Below are positions 44,106 through 52,921 of a DNA stretch of 58,869 nt, one piece after another. The stretch spans positions 5,089 to 63,957 of the forward strand of contig DGPN01000060.1 of the NCBI GenBank assembly GCA_002390455.1, read 5' to 3'. The stretch comes from Flavobacteriaceae bacterium UBA4439 (lineage in GTDB: Bacteria > Bacteroidota > Bacteroidia > Flavobacteriales > Flavobacteriaceae). A model generated the notes under the pieces. The model did no database searches. It saw only the letters and a list, made by a program, of their open reading frames with translations, and was not told where the DNA came from. How positions within the stretch are numbered: the stretch's first letter is position 1; the number at the start of each line of letters is the position of its first letter. The position numbers and the translations under genes were made by a program.

Positions 44106-45496
44106 TAAAGATTTTTTAATAAAAATTTCAACAAAGATAAGGACTTTGGATAAGGTGCATAGCGTCCCGGAATATCAAACCAAAAGCCACGTTTAATCAA
44201 TGGTTTTTCGTGAGTGAAATTTTTAAAACTATACTTCCCATGGTAGGCTCCCATACCACTGTTACCTATCCCTCCAAAGGGCAGGTTGTCATTGGCAAAT
44301 TGGATGATAGAATCATTGGCGACCCCACCTCCAAAGGAATACCGATGAAAGAGTTGATTGATGAATTTTTTCCTTTTGGAAAATACATAAAAAGCCAAGG
44401 GGCGCTCCCTGACCGATAAGATTTCATGAATTTCATCTTCACTCTTATAGGAGATTATAGGTAAAATAGGACCGAATATTTCTTCTCGCATCAGTTCACT
44501 GTCAAAGGAAGGGTTGTTTACCAAGGTAGGGCTAAAGAAAAATTCCTTTTCATCCGTTTGTCCACCATAAATGATGTTTTGATTTTGAAGCGAGTCTTTT
44601 AATTTTTTAAAATGTTTTTGGTGGGCGATACGGCCATAATCGGCAGAATCTTGTTGGTTTTCCCCAAAAGCTTTTTTGATATGCACAATCAACTCCTGAG
44701 TCAACTGATCCTTTATTTTTTCCTGAACCAGCAAATAGTCTGGAGCGATACAAGTTTGACCACAGTTTAGGAATTTACCCCAGACAATCCTTTTGGCTGT
44801 GATGCCAATGGGTGCTGATTCGTCAACAATACAGGGGCTTTTCCCACCCAATTCTAAGGTCGTAGGAGTAAGGTGTTCGGCAGCAGCCTTGGCGACGATT
44901 TTTCCAATGGAGGTACTGCCAGTAAACATGATGTAATCCCATTTTTTTTGGAGTAAAGTAGTAGCAGTTGAGGCATCTCCTTCCATCACAGCAACATGGC
45001 CTTGATCAAAAACATTTTCAATGATTTCACTGATTATCTTACCAGTATGTGGAGCAAATTCTGAGGGTTTTAATACGACAGTATTTCCCGCAGCTATAGC
45101 CCCAACCAATGGAGTGACTGCCAACTGAAAGGGATAGTTCCATGGACTGATGATCAAAGTATTTCCATAAGGTTCTGGCAGTATATAGTCTTTGGAGGGG
45201 AAATTGATCAAGCTGCTTTTGACCCGTTGGGGTCGATTCCAAAGAGGTAACATTTTGATCATTTTACTGATCTCCTTTTCCACCAATACTGTTTCGGAAG
45301 TCATGGACTCAAAACCCGATTTCCTCAAGTCCTTGTGAAGGGCATCATAAATGTCCTTTTCCCGTTTCCCAATCTCTTTTTTTAGTGCCTTTAACTTCTT
45401 GATTCTGAAAGCTGTAGCTAAGGTAGCCTGAGTCTCAAAAAACACCTTTTGCTTTTGATGTAAATTATCAATCAATTTATCTGATTTGTTTTTCAT
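44105..45496 (-). CDS. Aldehyde dehydrogenase, ALDH3-type
   Basis: 463 aa from ATG 45494-45496 (MKNKSDKLIDNL); a start seven codons upstream is also possible. The catalytic Cys is in FLNCGQTCIAPDYLL and the general-base Glu in TLELGGKSP. The C-terminus (SGMGAYHGKYSFKNFTHEKP) is characteristic of class-3 and fatty-aldehyde dehydrogenases. It oxidises medium- or long-chain aldehydes to acids. Paired with the nitroreductase gene. Confidence 0.9.
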   Translation of the reverse strand: MKNKSDKLIDNLHQKQKVFFETQATLATAFRIKKLKALKKEIGKREKDIYDALHKDLRKSGFESMTSETVLVEKEISKMIKMLPLWNRPQRVKSSLINFPSKDYILPEPYGNTLIISPWNYPFQLAVTPLVGAIAAGNTVVLKPSEFAPHTGKIISEIIENVFDQGHVAVMEGDASTATTLLQKKWDYIMFTGSTSIGKIVAKAAAEHLTPTTLELGGKSPCIVDESAPIGITAKRIVWGKFLNCGQTCIAPDYLLVQEKIKDQLTQELIVHIKKAFGENQQDSADYGRIAHQKHFKKLKDSLQNQNIIYGGQTDEKEFFFSPTLVNNPSFDSELMREEIFGPILPIISYKSEDEIHEILSVRERPLAFYVFSKRKKFINQLFHRYSFGGGVANDSIIQFANDNLPFGGIGNSGMGAYHGKYSFKNFTHEKPLIKRGFWFDIPGRYAPYPKSLSLLKFLLKNL

Positions 45497-45665
45497 TGTT
45501 TGGTATTTTTGAGGCATGAATTTTATAAATATAACTCAAATTGATTTCTTTTAATTTTTTGCAGGTTTGAATGTATTATTAAACATTAATTAAATAATTG
45601 ATAATCATATAATTACATTGATTTAAATTAATTTGGGCATAGTTAAAAATAATTGAAAAATCACC

Positions 45666-45681
45666 GCTAACGGTTGTTAGC
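45666..45681 (+). promoter_or_regulatory. Hairpin in the ilv operon leader
   Basis: GCTAAC-GGTT-GTTAGC is a perfect 6-bp stem with a tetraloop, 26 bp before the ilvD ATG, and TTAGC recurs at 45689-45693. It could be an operator or an RNA element controlling the ilv operon. The rest of the 190-bp upstream region shows no clear -33/-7 pair. Confidence 0.3.
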
Positions 45682-45707
45682 CACTAAATTAGCATCAAAT
45701 TCATATT

Positions 45708-47381
45708 ATGGCGTTCAATAAATACAGTCAACGTGTAACACAAGATCCCACTCAACCAGCGGCGCAAGCCATGCTTCATGCCATTGGTATGACCGACGAG
45801 GATTTTGAAAAACCATTGATTGGTATTGCCAGTACAGGTTACGAGGGCAACCCCTGTAATATGCATCTTAATGATTTGTCGGTTTATGTCAAAGAAGGCA
45901 TTGCTCCTCATCAAATGTTGGGATTGATCTTCAATACCATCGGGGTGAGTGATGGAATCTCAATGGGAACCCCTGGAATGCGATTTTCGTTGCCTTCACG
46001 GGATGTCATCGCTGATTCGGTTGAAACTGTAGTTCAAGCCATGTCTTATGATGGCGTTGTTACCGTGGTTGGTTGTGATAAAAATATGCCCGGAGCACTG
46101 ATGGCCATGTTACGACTCAACCGCCCCAGCATATTAGTGTATGGAGGAACCATCGCCTCAGGCTGTGTAAGAGACAAGGAATTGGATGTGGTTTCCGCTT
46201 TTGAAGCTTGGGGAGAAAAAGTAGCGGGTAAAATAGACGAAAACGAATACCAAAAGGTGATCCGGAATGCCTGTCCAGGTGCCGGAGCTTGTGGAGGAAT
46301 GTATACGGCCAATACCATGGCTTCTGCTATTGAGGCTTTGGGGATGTCATTGCCCTATAGTTCTTCCAATCCTGCCGTTAGTAAAGAAAAAATTGAAGAT
46401 TGTAAAGCCGTGGGTGTAGCCATGAGACACCTCATTGAAAAGGATTTAAAACCCTTGGACATCGTGACCAAAAAATCCCTCGAAAACGCCCTGCGATTGA
46501 TTGCCGTTTTGGGAGGATCTACCAATGCTGTTTTACACTTTTTGGCCATTGCTCATGCTGCCAATATCGATTTAACCATAGATGATTTTCAAAAAATAAG
46601 TGATACAACACCTTTTCTTGCCGATCTTAAACCCAGTGGGAAATACCTGATGAAAGATCTCCATGCCATTGGAGGAATCCCTGCAGTGTTAAAATATATG
46701 TTAGAAAACGACATGCTCCACGGAGACTGTATGACCATCACTGGTAAAACTTTGGCAGAAAACCTAGCGGCCTTAGATCCACTCAAAGAAGGACAAGACT
46801 TGATTCGGCCTTTGGACAATCCCATCAAACCGACTGGCCACATTAGAATACTAAAAGGGAACTTGGCCACAGGAGGTTCTGTAGCCAAAATTACCGGTAA
46901 AGAGGGTCTTAAGTTTGTTGGTCCTGCTCGAGTTTTTGAAGGGGAATATGATGCCAACGCAGGAATAGGAGCTGGAAAAGTTAAAAAAGGAGATGTGGTG
47001 GTGATTCGATACGAAGGCCCCAAAGGAGGTCCGGGAATGCCCGAAATGTTAAAACCAACCGCTGCCATCATGGGAGCTGGATTGGGAAAAGAAGTGGCCT
47101 TGATCACCGATGGAAGATTCTCCGGCGGAACCCATGGTTTTGTAGTGGGGCATATTGTTCCTGAAGCTCAAGAGGGAGGTGTCATTGGTTTCTTAAAAGA
47201 CGGAGACATCATCACCATTGATGCCGAAACCAATACTCTGAGTGTGGATTTATCCGATCAAGAAATCGAAAATAGAAAAAAGAATTGGGTGCAACCTCCC
47301 TACAAGTTTTCAAAGGGCGTATTGTACAAGTACATAAAAAGTGTTTCGACAGCCTCTCAGGGTTGTGTAACCGATAATTAA
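45708..47381 (+). CDS. ilvD: Dihydroxy-acid dehydratase
   Basis: 557 aa Fe-S dehydratase, third step of valine and isoleucine synthesis. Cluster cysteines lie in GNPCNMHLND, VVGCDKNMPGAL and ACPGAGACGGMYTANTM; GRFSGGTHGF carries the catalytic serine. Full length and first of the ilvD-B-N-C run; ilvB starts 4 bp after its stop. Confidence 0.97.
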   Translation: MAFNKYSQRVTQDPTQPAAQAMLHAIGMTDEDFEKPLIGIASTGYEGNPCNMHLNDLSVYVKEGIAPHQMLGLIFNTIGVSDGISMGTPGMRFSLPSRDVIADSVETVVQAMSYDGVVTVVGCDKNMPGALMAMLRLNRPSILVYGGTIASGCVRDKELDVVSAFEAWGEKVAGKIDENEYQKVIRNACPGAGACGGMYTANTMASAIEALGMSLPYSSSNPAVSKEKIEDCKAVGVAMRHLIEKDLKPLDIVTKKSLENALRLIAVLGGSTNAVLHFLAIAHAANIDLTIDDFQKISDTTPFLADLKPSGKYLMKDLHAIGGIPAVLKYMLENDMLHGDCMTITGKTLAENLAALDPLKEGQDLIRPLDNPIKPTGHIRILKGNLATGGSVAKITGKEGLKFVGPARVFEGEYDANAGIGAGKVKKGDVVVIRYEGPKGGPGMPEMLKPTAAIMGAGLGKEVALITDGRFSGGTHGFVVGHIVPEAQEGGVIGFLKDGDIITIDAETNTLSVDLSDQEIENRKKNWVQPPYKFSKGVLYKYIKSVSTASQGCVTDN

Positions 47382-47385
47382 TTAG

Positions 47386-49119
47386 ATGAAAACAAAAGAA
47401 CAAATTGCCTCACAAGAGGTTCAAAGCGACAGCATAAAAATTTCAGGTGCAGAAGCAGTTATAAGATGTCTTTTGGCCGAGGGAGTAGATTTGATTTACG
47501 GCTATCCTGGTGGAGCAATCATGCCGGTGTATGATGAACTGTATAAGTTTCAAGACAAATTAAATCACATATTGACCCGACATGAACAAGGGGCAACGCA
47601 CGCCGCACAGGGATATGCCAGAACTTCTGGAAAGGTGGGGGTAGCCATTGCAACCTCCGGGCCTGGAGCAACCAATTTGGTAACTGGAATTGCCGATGCA
47701 CAAATCGATTCTACACCGATGGTTTGTATTACCGGTCAAGTAGGGTCCCACCTACTGGGTTCCGACGCTTTTCAAGAAACCGACATCATTGGGATTTCTA
47801 CACCCGTAACCAAATGGAATTATCAGATCACCAAAGCCTCTGAAATACCCGAAATTTTTGCCAAAGCTTTTTATATTGCCAGATCTGGAAGACCCGGACC
47901 AGTCTTGATCGATATTACTAAAGACGCACAGTTCGATACTTTTGATTTTACCTATAAAAAATGCAAAGGGGTAAGGAGTTATAAGCCCGTTAGTCCTTTG
48001 GATACCCATGCCGTAACTCAAGCCGCTGAGTTGATCAACCAAGCCAAAAAGCCTTTTATCGTTTGGGGTCAAGGGGTCATATTGGGAAGCGCAGAGGAAG
48101 AATTTAAAGCTTTTGTAGAAAAGTCAGGGATTCCTGCAGCTTGGACCATACTTGGACTTTCTGCATTGCCCACAGCCCACCCACTCAACGTTGGTATGGT
48201 AGGGATGCACGGCAATTATGGACCGAATTTGCTGACCAATGAATGCGATCTGCTCATTGCAGTAGGGATGCGATTTGACGATAGGGTAACCGGAAACCTA
48301 GAAACGTATGCCAAGCAGGCCAAAATCATTCACTTTGAAATTGACCCTGCCGAAATCAATAAAAATGTATCAGTCGATGTTCCCGTTTTGGGAGATTGTA
48401 AAGAAAGTTTACAAGCCTTGATCCCACTGGTTCAAAAAAAATCCCACGACCAATGGTTGGGTCGTTTTGACGAACTGATGAAAGTGGAGGTCACAGAAGT
48501 AATAGATAAAGACTTACGTCCCGAAAAAGAGGGCTTGACTATGGGTGAAGTCATTGTTTCCATCAATAAACACACCAAAGGGGATGCTGTTTTGGTGACC
48601 GATGTGGGCCAACATCAAATGGTGGCCTGCCGCTACACAGAATTTGCTCGCTCCAGAAGTAACGTTACCTCTGGTGGATTGGGAACCATGGGCTTTGCCC
48701 TACCCGCTGCCTTGGGTGCAAAAATGGGTACACCCGAGCGAGAAGTCGTTGCTGTGATTGGTGATGGAGGATACCAAATGACCATTCAAGAATTGGGAAC
48801 CATTTTCCAAACCCAAACCGCTGTAAAAATTGTTGTACTCAATAATGAGTTTTTGGGAATGGTAAGACAATGGCAACAACTATTTTTTGACAAACGTTAT
48901 GCCTCTACCGAAATGGTGAACCCCGATTTTGTTGCCATAGCAAAAGGTTACTATTTAGATGCACAGAAAGTAGACAAAAGAGAAAACCTTGATGCCGCAG
49001 TCGCCGAAATGATCGCTTCCGACAAACCCTATTTCCTAGAGGTCTGTGTCGAAAAAGAAGACAATGTATTTCCAATGATTCCAACTGGAGCTTCGGTTTC
49101 TGATATCCGTCTTAAATAA
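47386..49119 (+). CDS. ilvB: Acetolactate synthase large subunit
   Basis: 577 aa ThDP enzyme joining two pyruvates, or pyruvate and 2-oxobutyrate. The catalytic Glu is in RHEQGATHAAQGYARTSG, and the ThDP/Mg motif runs from VIGDGGYQMTIQELGT to NNEFLGMVRQWQ. It has the three standard TPP-binding domains. The small subunit follows after 10 bp. Confidence 0.96.
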   Translation: MKTKEQIASQEVQSDSIKISGAEAVIRCLLAEGVDLIYGYPGGAIMPVYDELYKFQDKLNHILTRHEQGATHAAQGYARTSGKVGVAIATSGPGATNLVTGIADAQIDSTPMVCITGQVGSHLLGSDAFQETDIIGISTPVTKWNYQITKASEIPEIFAKAFYIARSGRPGPVLIDITKDAQFDTFDFTYKKCKGVRSYKPVSPLDTHAVTQAAELINQAKKPFIVWGQGVILGSAEEEFKAFVEKSGIPAAWTILGLSALPTAHPLNVGMVGMHGNYGPNLLTNECDLLIAVGMRFDDRVTGNLETYAKQAKIIHFEIDPAEINKNVSVDVPVLGDCKESLQALIPLVQKKSHDQWLGRFDELMKVEVTEVIDKDLRPEKEGLTMGEVIVSINKHTKGDAVLVTDVGQHQMVACRYTEFARSRSNVTSGGLGTMGFALPAALGAKMGTPEREVVAVIGDGGYQMTIQELGTIFQTQTAVKIVVLNNEFLGMVRQWQQLFFDKRYASTEMVNPDFVAIAKGYYLDAQKVDKRENLDAAVAEMIASDKPYFLEVCVEKEDNVFPMIPTGASVSDIRLK

Positions 49120-49129
49120 TCAAGTAACA

Positions 49130-49657
49130 ATGGACAAAATTTTTACCATTTCGATATATTCCGAAAACAACGTGGGCTTGTTGAATCGCATTTCAGCTAT
49201 TTTTTTAAAGCGTCATATTAATATTGAAAGTTTGACAACTTCTCAGTCTGAAATTAAAGACGTTTTCAGATTCATCATTACCGTCAAAGTTTCAGAAGAT
49301 AAAGTCAAAAAACTCATTCAGCAAATAGAAAAGCAGGTCGAAGTGATCAGAGCTTTTTACCACACCGATGAGGAAACCATTTTTCAGGAGAGTGCACTTT
49401 ACAAAGTGAAATCAAGTGCTTTGTTTGAAGAAAGACACATTCAGAATATCATCAAAGAAAGTCATGCCAACATCGTTACCGTTTCTCCTGAGTATTTTGT
49501 TATTGAAAAAACAGGATTCCGACAAGAAACCGATCGATTGTATCAAGATTTAGCCCCCTTTGGTTTGCTCCAATTTGTCCGATCGGGACGAATTTCAGTT
49601 TCAAAAGCCAAAATGGGAATCAGTGAAATCATCAAAAATTTTAAAACAGATAATTAA
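49130..49657 (+). CDS. ilvN: Acetolactate synthase small (regulatory) subunit
   Basis: 175 aa. An N-terminal ACT domain (residues ~4-75; VGLLNRISAIFLKRHINIESL) binds valine for feedback inhibition. A C-terminal ALS_ss_C-like domain fills residues ~85-170. It activates the large subunit encoded immediately upstream. Length is typical. Confidence 0.93.
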   Translation: MDKIFTISIYSENNVGLLNRISAIFLKRHINIESLTTSQSEIKDVFRFIITVKVSEDKVKKLIQQIEKQVEVIRAFYHTDEETIFQESALYKVKSSALFEERHIQNIIKESHANIVTVSPEYFVIEKTGFRQETDRLYQDLAPFGLLQFVRSGRISVSKAKMGISEIIKNFKTDN

Positions 49658-49675
49658 CAAAAAACCATCACTATA

Positions 49676-51151
49676 ATGGCCAATTATTTCAATCAACTTT
49701 CATTAGCACAAAAATTAGATCAACTGGGGCAATGTCGCTTTATGGACCAGTCGGAGTTTGATCAAGGCGTTGCTGCGCTCAAAGGGAAAAAAATCGTAAT
49801 CGTAGGATGTGGTGCTCAAGGGCTTAACCAAGGCCTCAATATGCGTGACTCTGGTTTAGACATCAGCTACACCCTTCGTCAAGGAGCCATAGATCAAAAA
49901 AGAGCCTCTTATCAAAACGCCGTTGACAATAATTTTAATGTTGGAAACTACGAGGACATGGTTCCTTCAGCTGATGTGGTCATCAACTTGACCCCAGACA
50001 AAAACCACAGTTCCGTTATCGAAGCCGTAGTACCCTTAATGAAAAAAGAGGCAACCCTTTCCTATTCACACGGTTTCAATATCGTAGAAGAGGGAATGAC
50101 CATACGAAAAGATTTGACCGTAATCATGGTGGCACCTAAATGTCCTGGATCTGAGGTAAGAGAAGAATACTTGAGGGGATTTGGTGTACCGACATTGATC
50201 GCTGTTCACCCCGAAAATGACCCTCATGGTCATGGATTGGATTATGCCAAAGCGTATGCTGTTGCCACTGGAGGCCACAGAGCAGGAGTACTCGAGTCTT
50301 CTTTTGTCGCTGAAGTCAAGTCAGATTTGATGGGAGAACAAACCATATTGTGTGGTGTTTTGCAAACCGGTTCCATTCTCAGTTTTGATAAAATGGTTGA
50401 AAAAGGAATTGACCCTGCTTATGCTGCCAAATTGATCCAATACGGTTGGGAAACCATTACCGAGGCCCTCAAACATGGAGGGATTACCAATATGATGGAT
50501 CGTCTATCCAACCCAGCAAAAATAAAAGCTTTCGAACTCTCCGAAACACTTAAAGAAATCCTTACCCCATTGTTCCAAAAGCATATGGACGATATTATGT
50601 CCGGACATTTTTCCAAAACCATGATGGAAGATTGGGCCAATGACGACAAAAACCTTTTGGAATGGAGGGCAGCGACTGGAGAAACCGCTTTTGAAAAAAC
50701 CACCATTACCGATCAAGAAATTTCTGAACAAGAATATTTTGATCACGGAGTTCTAATGGTTGCTTTTGTTCGTGCTGGAGTAGAACTGGCCTTTGACACT
50801 ATGGTGGCCTCAGGCATCAAAGAAGAATCTGCTTATTACGAATCATTACACGAAACACCTCTCATCGCCAATACCATCGCCAGAAAGAAATTATTCGAAA
50901 TGAACCGTGTCATTTCTGACACTGCAGAGTATGGATGTTATTTGTTCGATCACGCCGCCAAGCCTTTGTTGGTTGATTTTATGAAAGAAATCGATACCGA
51001 CGTTATCGGAAAAGCTTTTGCTGAAGGAGAAGGAAATGGTGTTGATAATCGTCAATTGATAGATGTCAACGAAATTATTCGTTTCCATCCAGTCGAAATC
51101 ATTGGTTACGATTTGAGGGAGTCCATGACTGCTATGAAAAAAATCGTTTAA
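49676..51151 (+). CDS. ilvC: Ketol-acid reductoisomerase, class II (long form)
   Basis: 491 aa, the long E. coli-type enzyme with a duplicated C-terminal knotted domain. The NADPH loop is VGCGAQGLNQGLNMRDSG; VMVAPKCPGSEVREEY and the two helical repeats with acidic metal ligands (DLMGEQTILCGVLQ) are seen. It reduces and isomerises acetolactate. Last gene of the ilv run, 18 bp after ilvN. No leu or ilvA genes follow. Confidence 0.96.
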   Translation: MANYFNQLSLAQKLDQLGQCRFMDQSEFDQGVAALKGKKIVIVGCGAQGLNQGLNMRDSGLDISYTLRQGAIDQKRASYQNAVDNNFNVGNYEDMVPSADVVINLTPDKNHSSVIEAVVPLMKKEATLSYSHGFNIVEEGMTIRKDLTVIMVAPKCPGSEVREEYLRGFGVPTLIAVHPENDPHGHGLDYAKAYAVATGGHRAGVLESSFVAEVKSDLMGEQTILCGVLQTGSILSFDKMVEKGIDPAYAAKLIQYGWETITEALKHGGITNMMDRLSNPAKIKAFELSETLKEILTPLFQKHMDDIMSGHFSKTMMEDWANDDKNLLEWRAATGETAFEKTTITDQEISEQEYFDHGVLMVAFVRAGVELAFDTMVASGIKEESAYYESLHETPLIANTIARKKLFEMNRVISDTAEYGCYLFDHAAKPLLVDFMKEIDTDVIGKAFAEGEGNGVDNRQLIDVNEIIRFHPVEIIGYDLRESMTAMKKIV

Positions 51152-51226
51152 TACACCACTGATATTCAACGATTTATTACTTATCGAAGTTAACTTTTAG
51201 TTAAGCTGAGGAGGAACCCCAATTCC

Positions 51227-51260
51227 TTTTGCCCTTGGTTGTAAAAATTGTTTAACTTTG
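51227..51260 (+). promoter_or_regulatory. Promoter of the GapN-like gene
   Basis: TTTTG at 51227-51231 and TAACTTTG at 51253-51260 match the Bacteroidota TTTG/TAnnTTTG consensus with a 21-bp spacer. It lies 29 bp before the ATG, so the gene is transcribed apart from the ilv operon. A small hairpin AGGAA/TTCCT just upstream may help end ilv transcription. Confidence 0.75.
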
Positions 51261-51289
51261 TTTATCAAAAATAAAACAAAACCACAATA

Positions 51290-52918
51290 ATGAGTAATGT
51301 TTTAACTCACACCAACATTAAGTCTCTAAAAATCAGTAACATACCGGAAGCTCATCGACCACAAGTGACCAACTTCAATCAATATTTAATTGATGGAACG
51401 TTGAAAACATGGAAGGGTAATATGGCGAATGTTTACTCTACCATTCGAACTGAAAATGAAAATGGTGAAATGGTTCCCACCCTTTTGGGTTCGGTACCCG
51501 ATATGGAATCTGAACCCGCCCTTGAGGCACTTGAATCTGCTAAGAAAGCATTTGATAGAGGGAAAGGTCAATGGCCTACCATGCGCGTAAGAGAGCGACT
51601 CAATTGTCTTGAACGCTTTGCTGATAAAATGAAATCTCACCGTGATGAAGTGGTTAAACTTTTGATGTGGGAGATTGGTAAAACCCTCAATGATTCTGAA
51701 AAAGAGTTTGATCGAACGGTTGATTATATCTACGATACTGTAGAGGCTTATAAAAAGTTAGACCAAAAGAGTGCTAAGTTTGAAAAAGAAGGAGGGATTC
51801 ATGCCCACATTAGAAGAAGTCCACTGGGAGTGGTCTTGTGTTTAGGACCATACAATTACCCCTTGAACGAAACCTTTTGTTTGTTGATTCCTGCTATTGT
51901 AATGGGAAATACAGCCGTATTCAAACCCGCCAAGCACGGAGTATTGTTAATTACCCCTTTGCTTCAAGCCTTTAAAGAGTGTTTTCCTCCTGGTGTTGTA
52001 AACATTCTCTTTGGTCGTGGTAGAAAAATTGCCCAACCCATCATGAAGACGGGTCATGTTGATGTTTTGGCTTTGATTGGTCACAGTTCTTCGGCCGTAG
52101 CATTGCAAGATGAACATCCCAACAAGAATAGACTTCGATTAGTACTTGGACTGGAAGCCAAAAATCCAGGTGTCATTTTACCCGATGCTGATTTGGATCA
52201 TACGGTAAAAGAATGTATTTCTGGAACTTTGTCCTTTAATGGACAACGATGTACGGCACTAAAAGTGTTGTACGTCCATGAGTCCATTATTGATCAATTC
52301 AATAAAAAATTCTCTGAGGCAGTTGATGAATTAAAATTCGGATTACCATGGGAAAAAGATGTGTTTTTGACCCCTCTTCCAGAACCCAATAAACCTCAAT
52401 ACATCAAAGATTTGATTGATGATGCGACTTCTAAAGGAGCCAGCGTGATGAATAAAAAGGGTGGTCAAATGTCTGAGAATTATACCTACCCTGCGGTTAT
52501 TTACCCTGTCAATGATTCCATGAATCTATACCACGAAGAACAGTTTGGCCCAGTGATTCCCATTATTCCTTACAAAGATATTAATGAGCCTTTGGATGCT
52601 ATGGCAGCCTCTGATTACGGTCAGCAGGTGAGTCTTTTTGGGAGAGATGTCAGAAAAATCGGGCCACTTATCGATATATTGGCCAACTTGGTTTGTCGTG
52701 TCAATCTGAACAGTGCCTGCCAAAGAGGACCAGATGTATATCCATTTACGGGGAGGAAAAACTCTGCAGTAAGTACCCTTAGTGTATTTGATGCTTTAAG
52801 ATCTTTCTCTATCAGATCCTTTGTGGCTTCCAAAGACAATCCCTACAACAATGAAATTTTAGAAAGCTTGTTGAACTCGAACGAGTCCAATTTTGTTTCT
52901 TCTGATTACATTTTGTAG
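51290..52918 (+). CDS. gapN: NADP-dependent non-phosphorylating glyceraldehyde-3-phosphate dehydrogenase (GapN-like)
   Basis: 542 aa aldehyde dehydrogenase. The general-base Glu is in LGLEAKNPGVI and the catalytic Cys in SFNGQRCTALKVLY near residue 320. The long N-terminus and the C-terminal NLNSACQRGPDVYPFTGRK segment set it apart from ordinary ALDHs and match the GapN group. It would oxidise glyceraldehyde 3-phosphate straight to 3-phosphoglycerate with NADPH formation. The substrate is inferred from family resemblance. Its own promoter is strong by eye. Confidence 0.8.
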   Translation: MSNVLTHTNIKSLKISNIPEAHRPQVTNFNQYLIDGTLKTWKGNMANVYSTIRTENENGEMVPTLLGSVPDMESEPALEALESAKKAFDRGKGQWPTMRVRERLNCLERFADKMKSHRDEVVKLLMWEIGKTLNDSEKEFDRTVDYIYDTVEAYKKLDQKSAKFEKEGGIHAHIRRSPLGVVLCLGPYNYPLNETFCLLIPAIVMGNTAVFKPAKHGVLLITPLLQAFKECFPPGVVNILFGRGRKIAQPIMKTGHVDVLALIGHSSSAVALQDEHPNKNRLRLVLGLEAKNPGVILPDADLDHTVKECISGTLSFNGQRCTALKVLYVHESIIDQFNKKFSEAVDELKFGLPWEKDVFLTPLPEPNKPQYIKDLIDDATSKGASVMNKKGGQMSENYTYPAVIYPVNDSMNLYHEEQFGPVIPIIPYKDINEPLDAMAASDYGQQVSLFGRDVRKIGPLIDILANLVCRVNLNSACQRGPDVYPFTGRKNSAVSTLSVFDALRSFSIRSFVASKDNPYNNEILESLLNSNESNFVSSDYIL

Positions 52919-52921
52919 TCT

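Noticed and set aside
46589..47107. 172-codon minus-strand frame opposite ilvD
   Set aside because: Antisense to conserved ilvD sequence; Pro/Ser-rich translation typical of a shadow.
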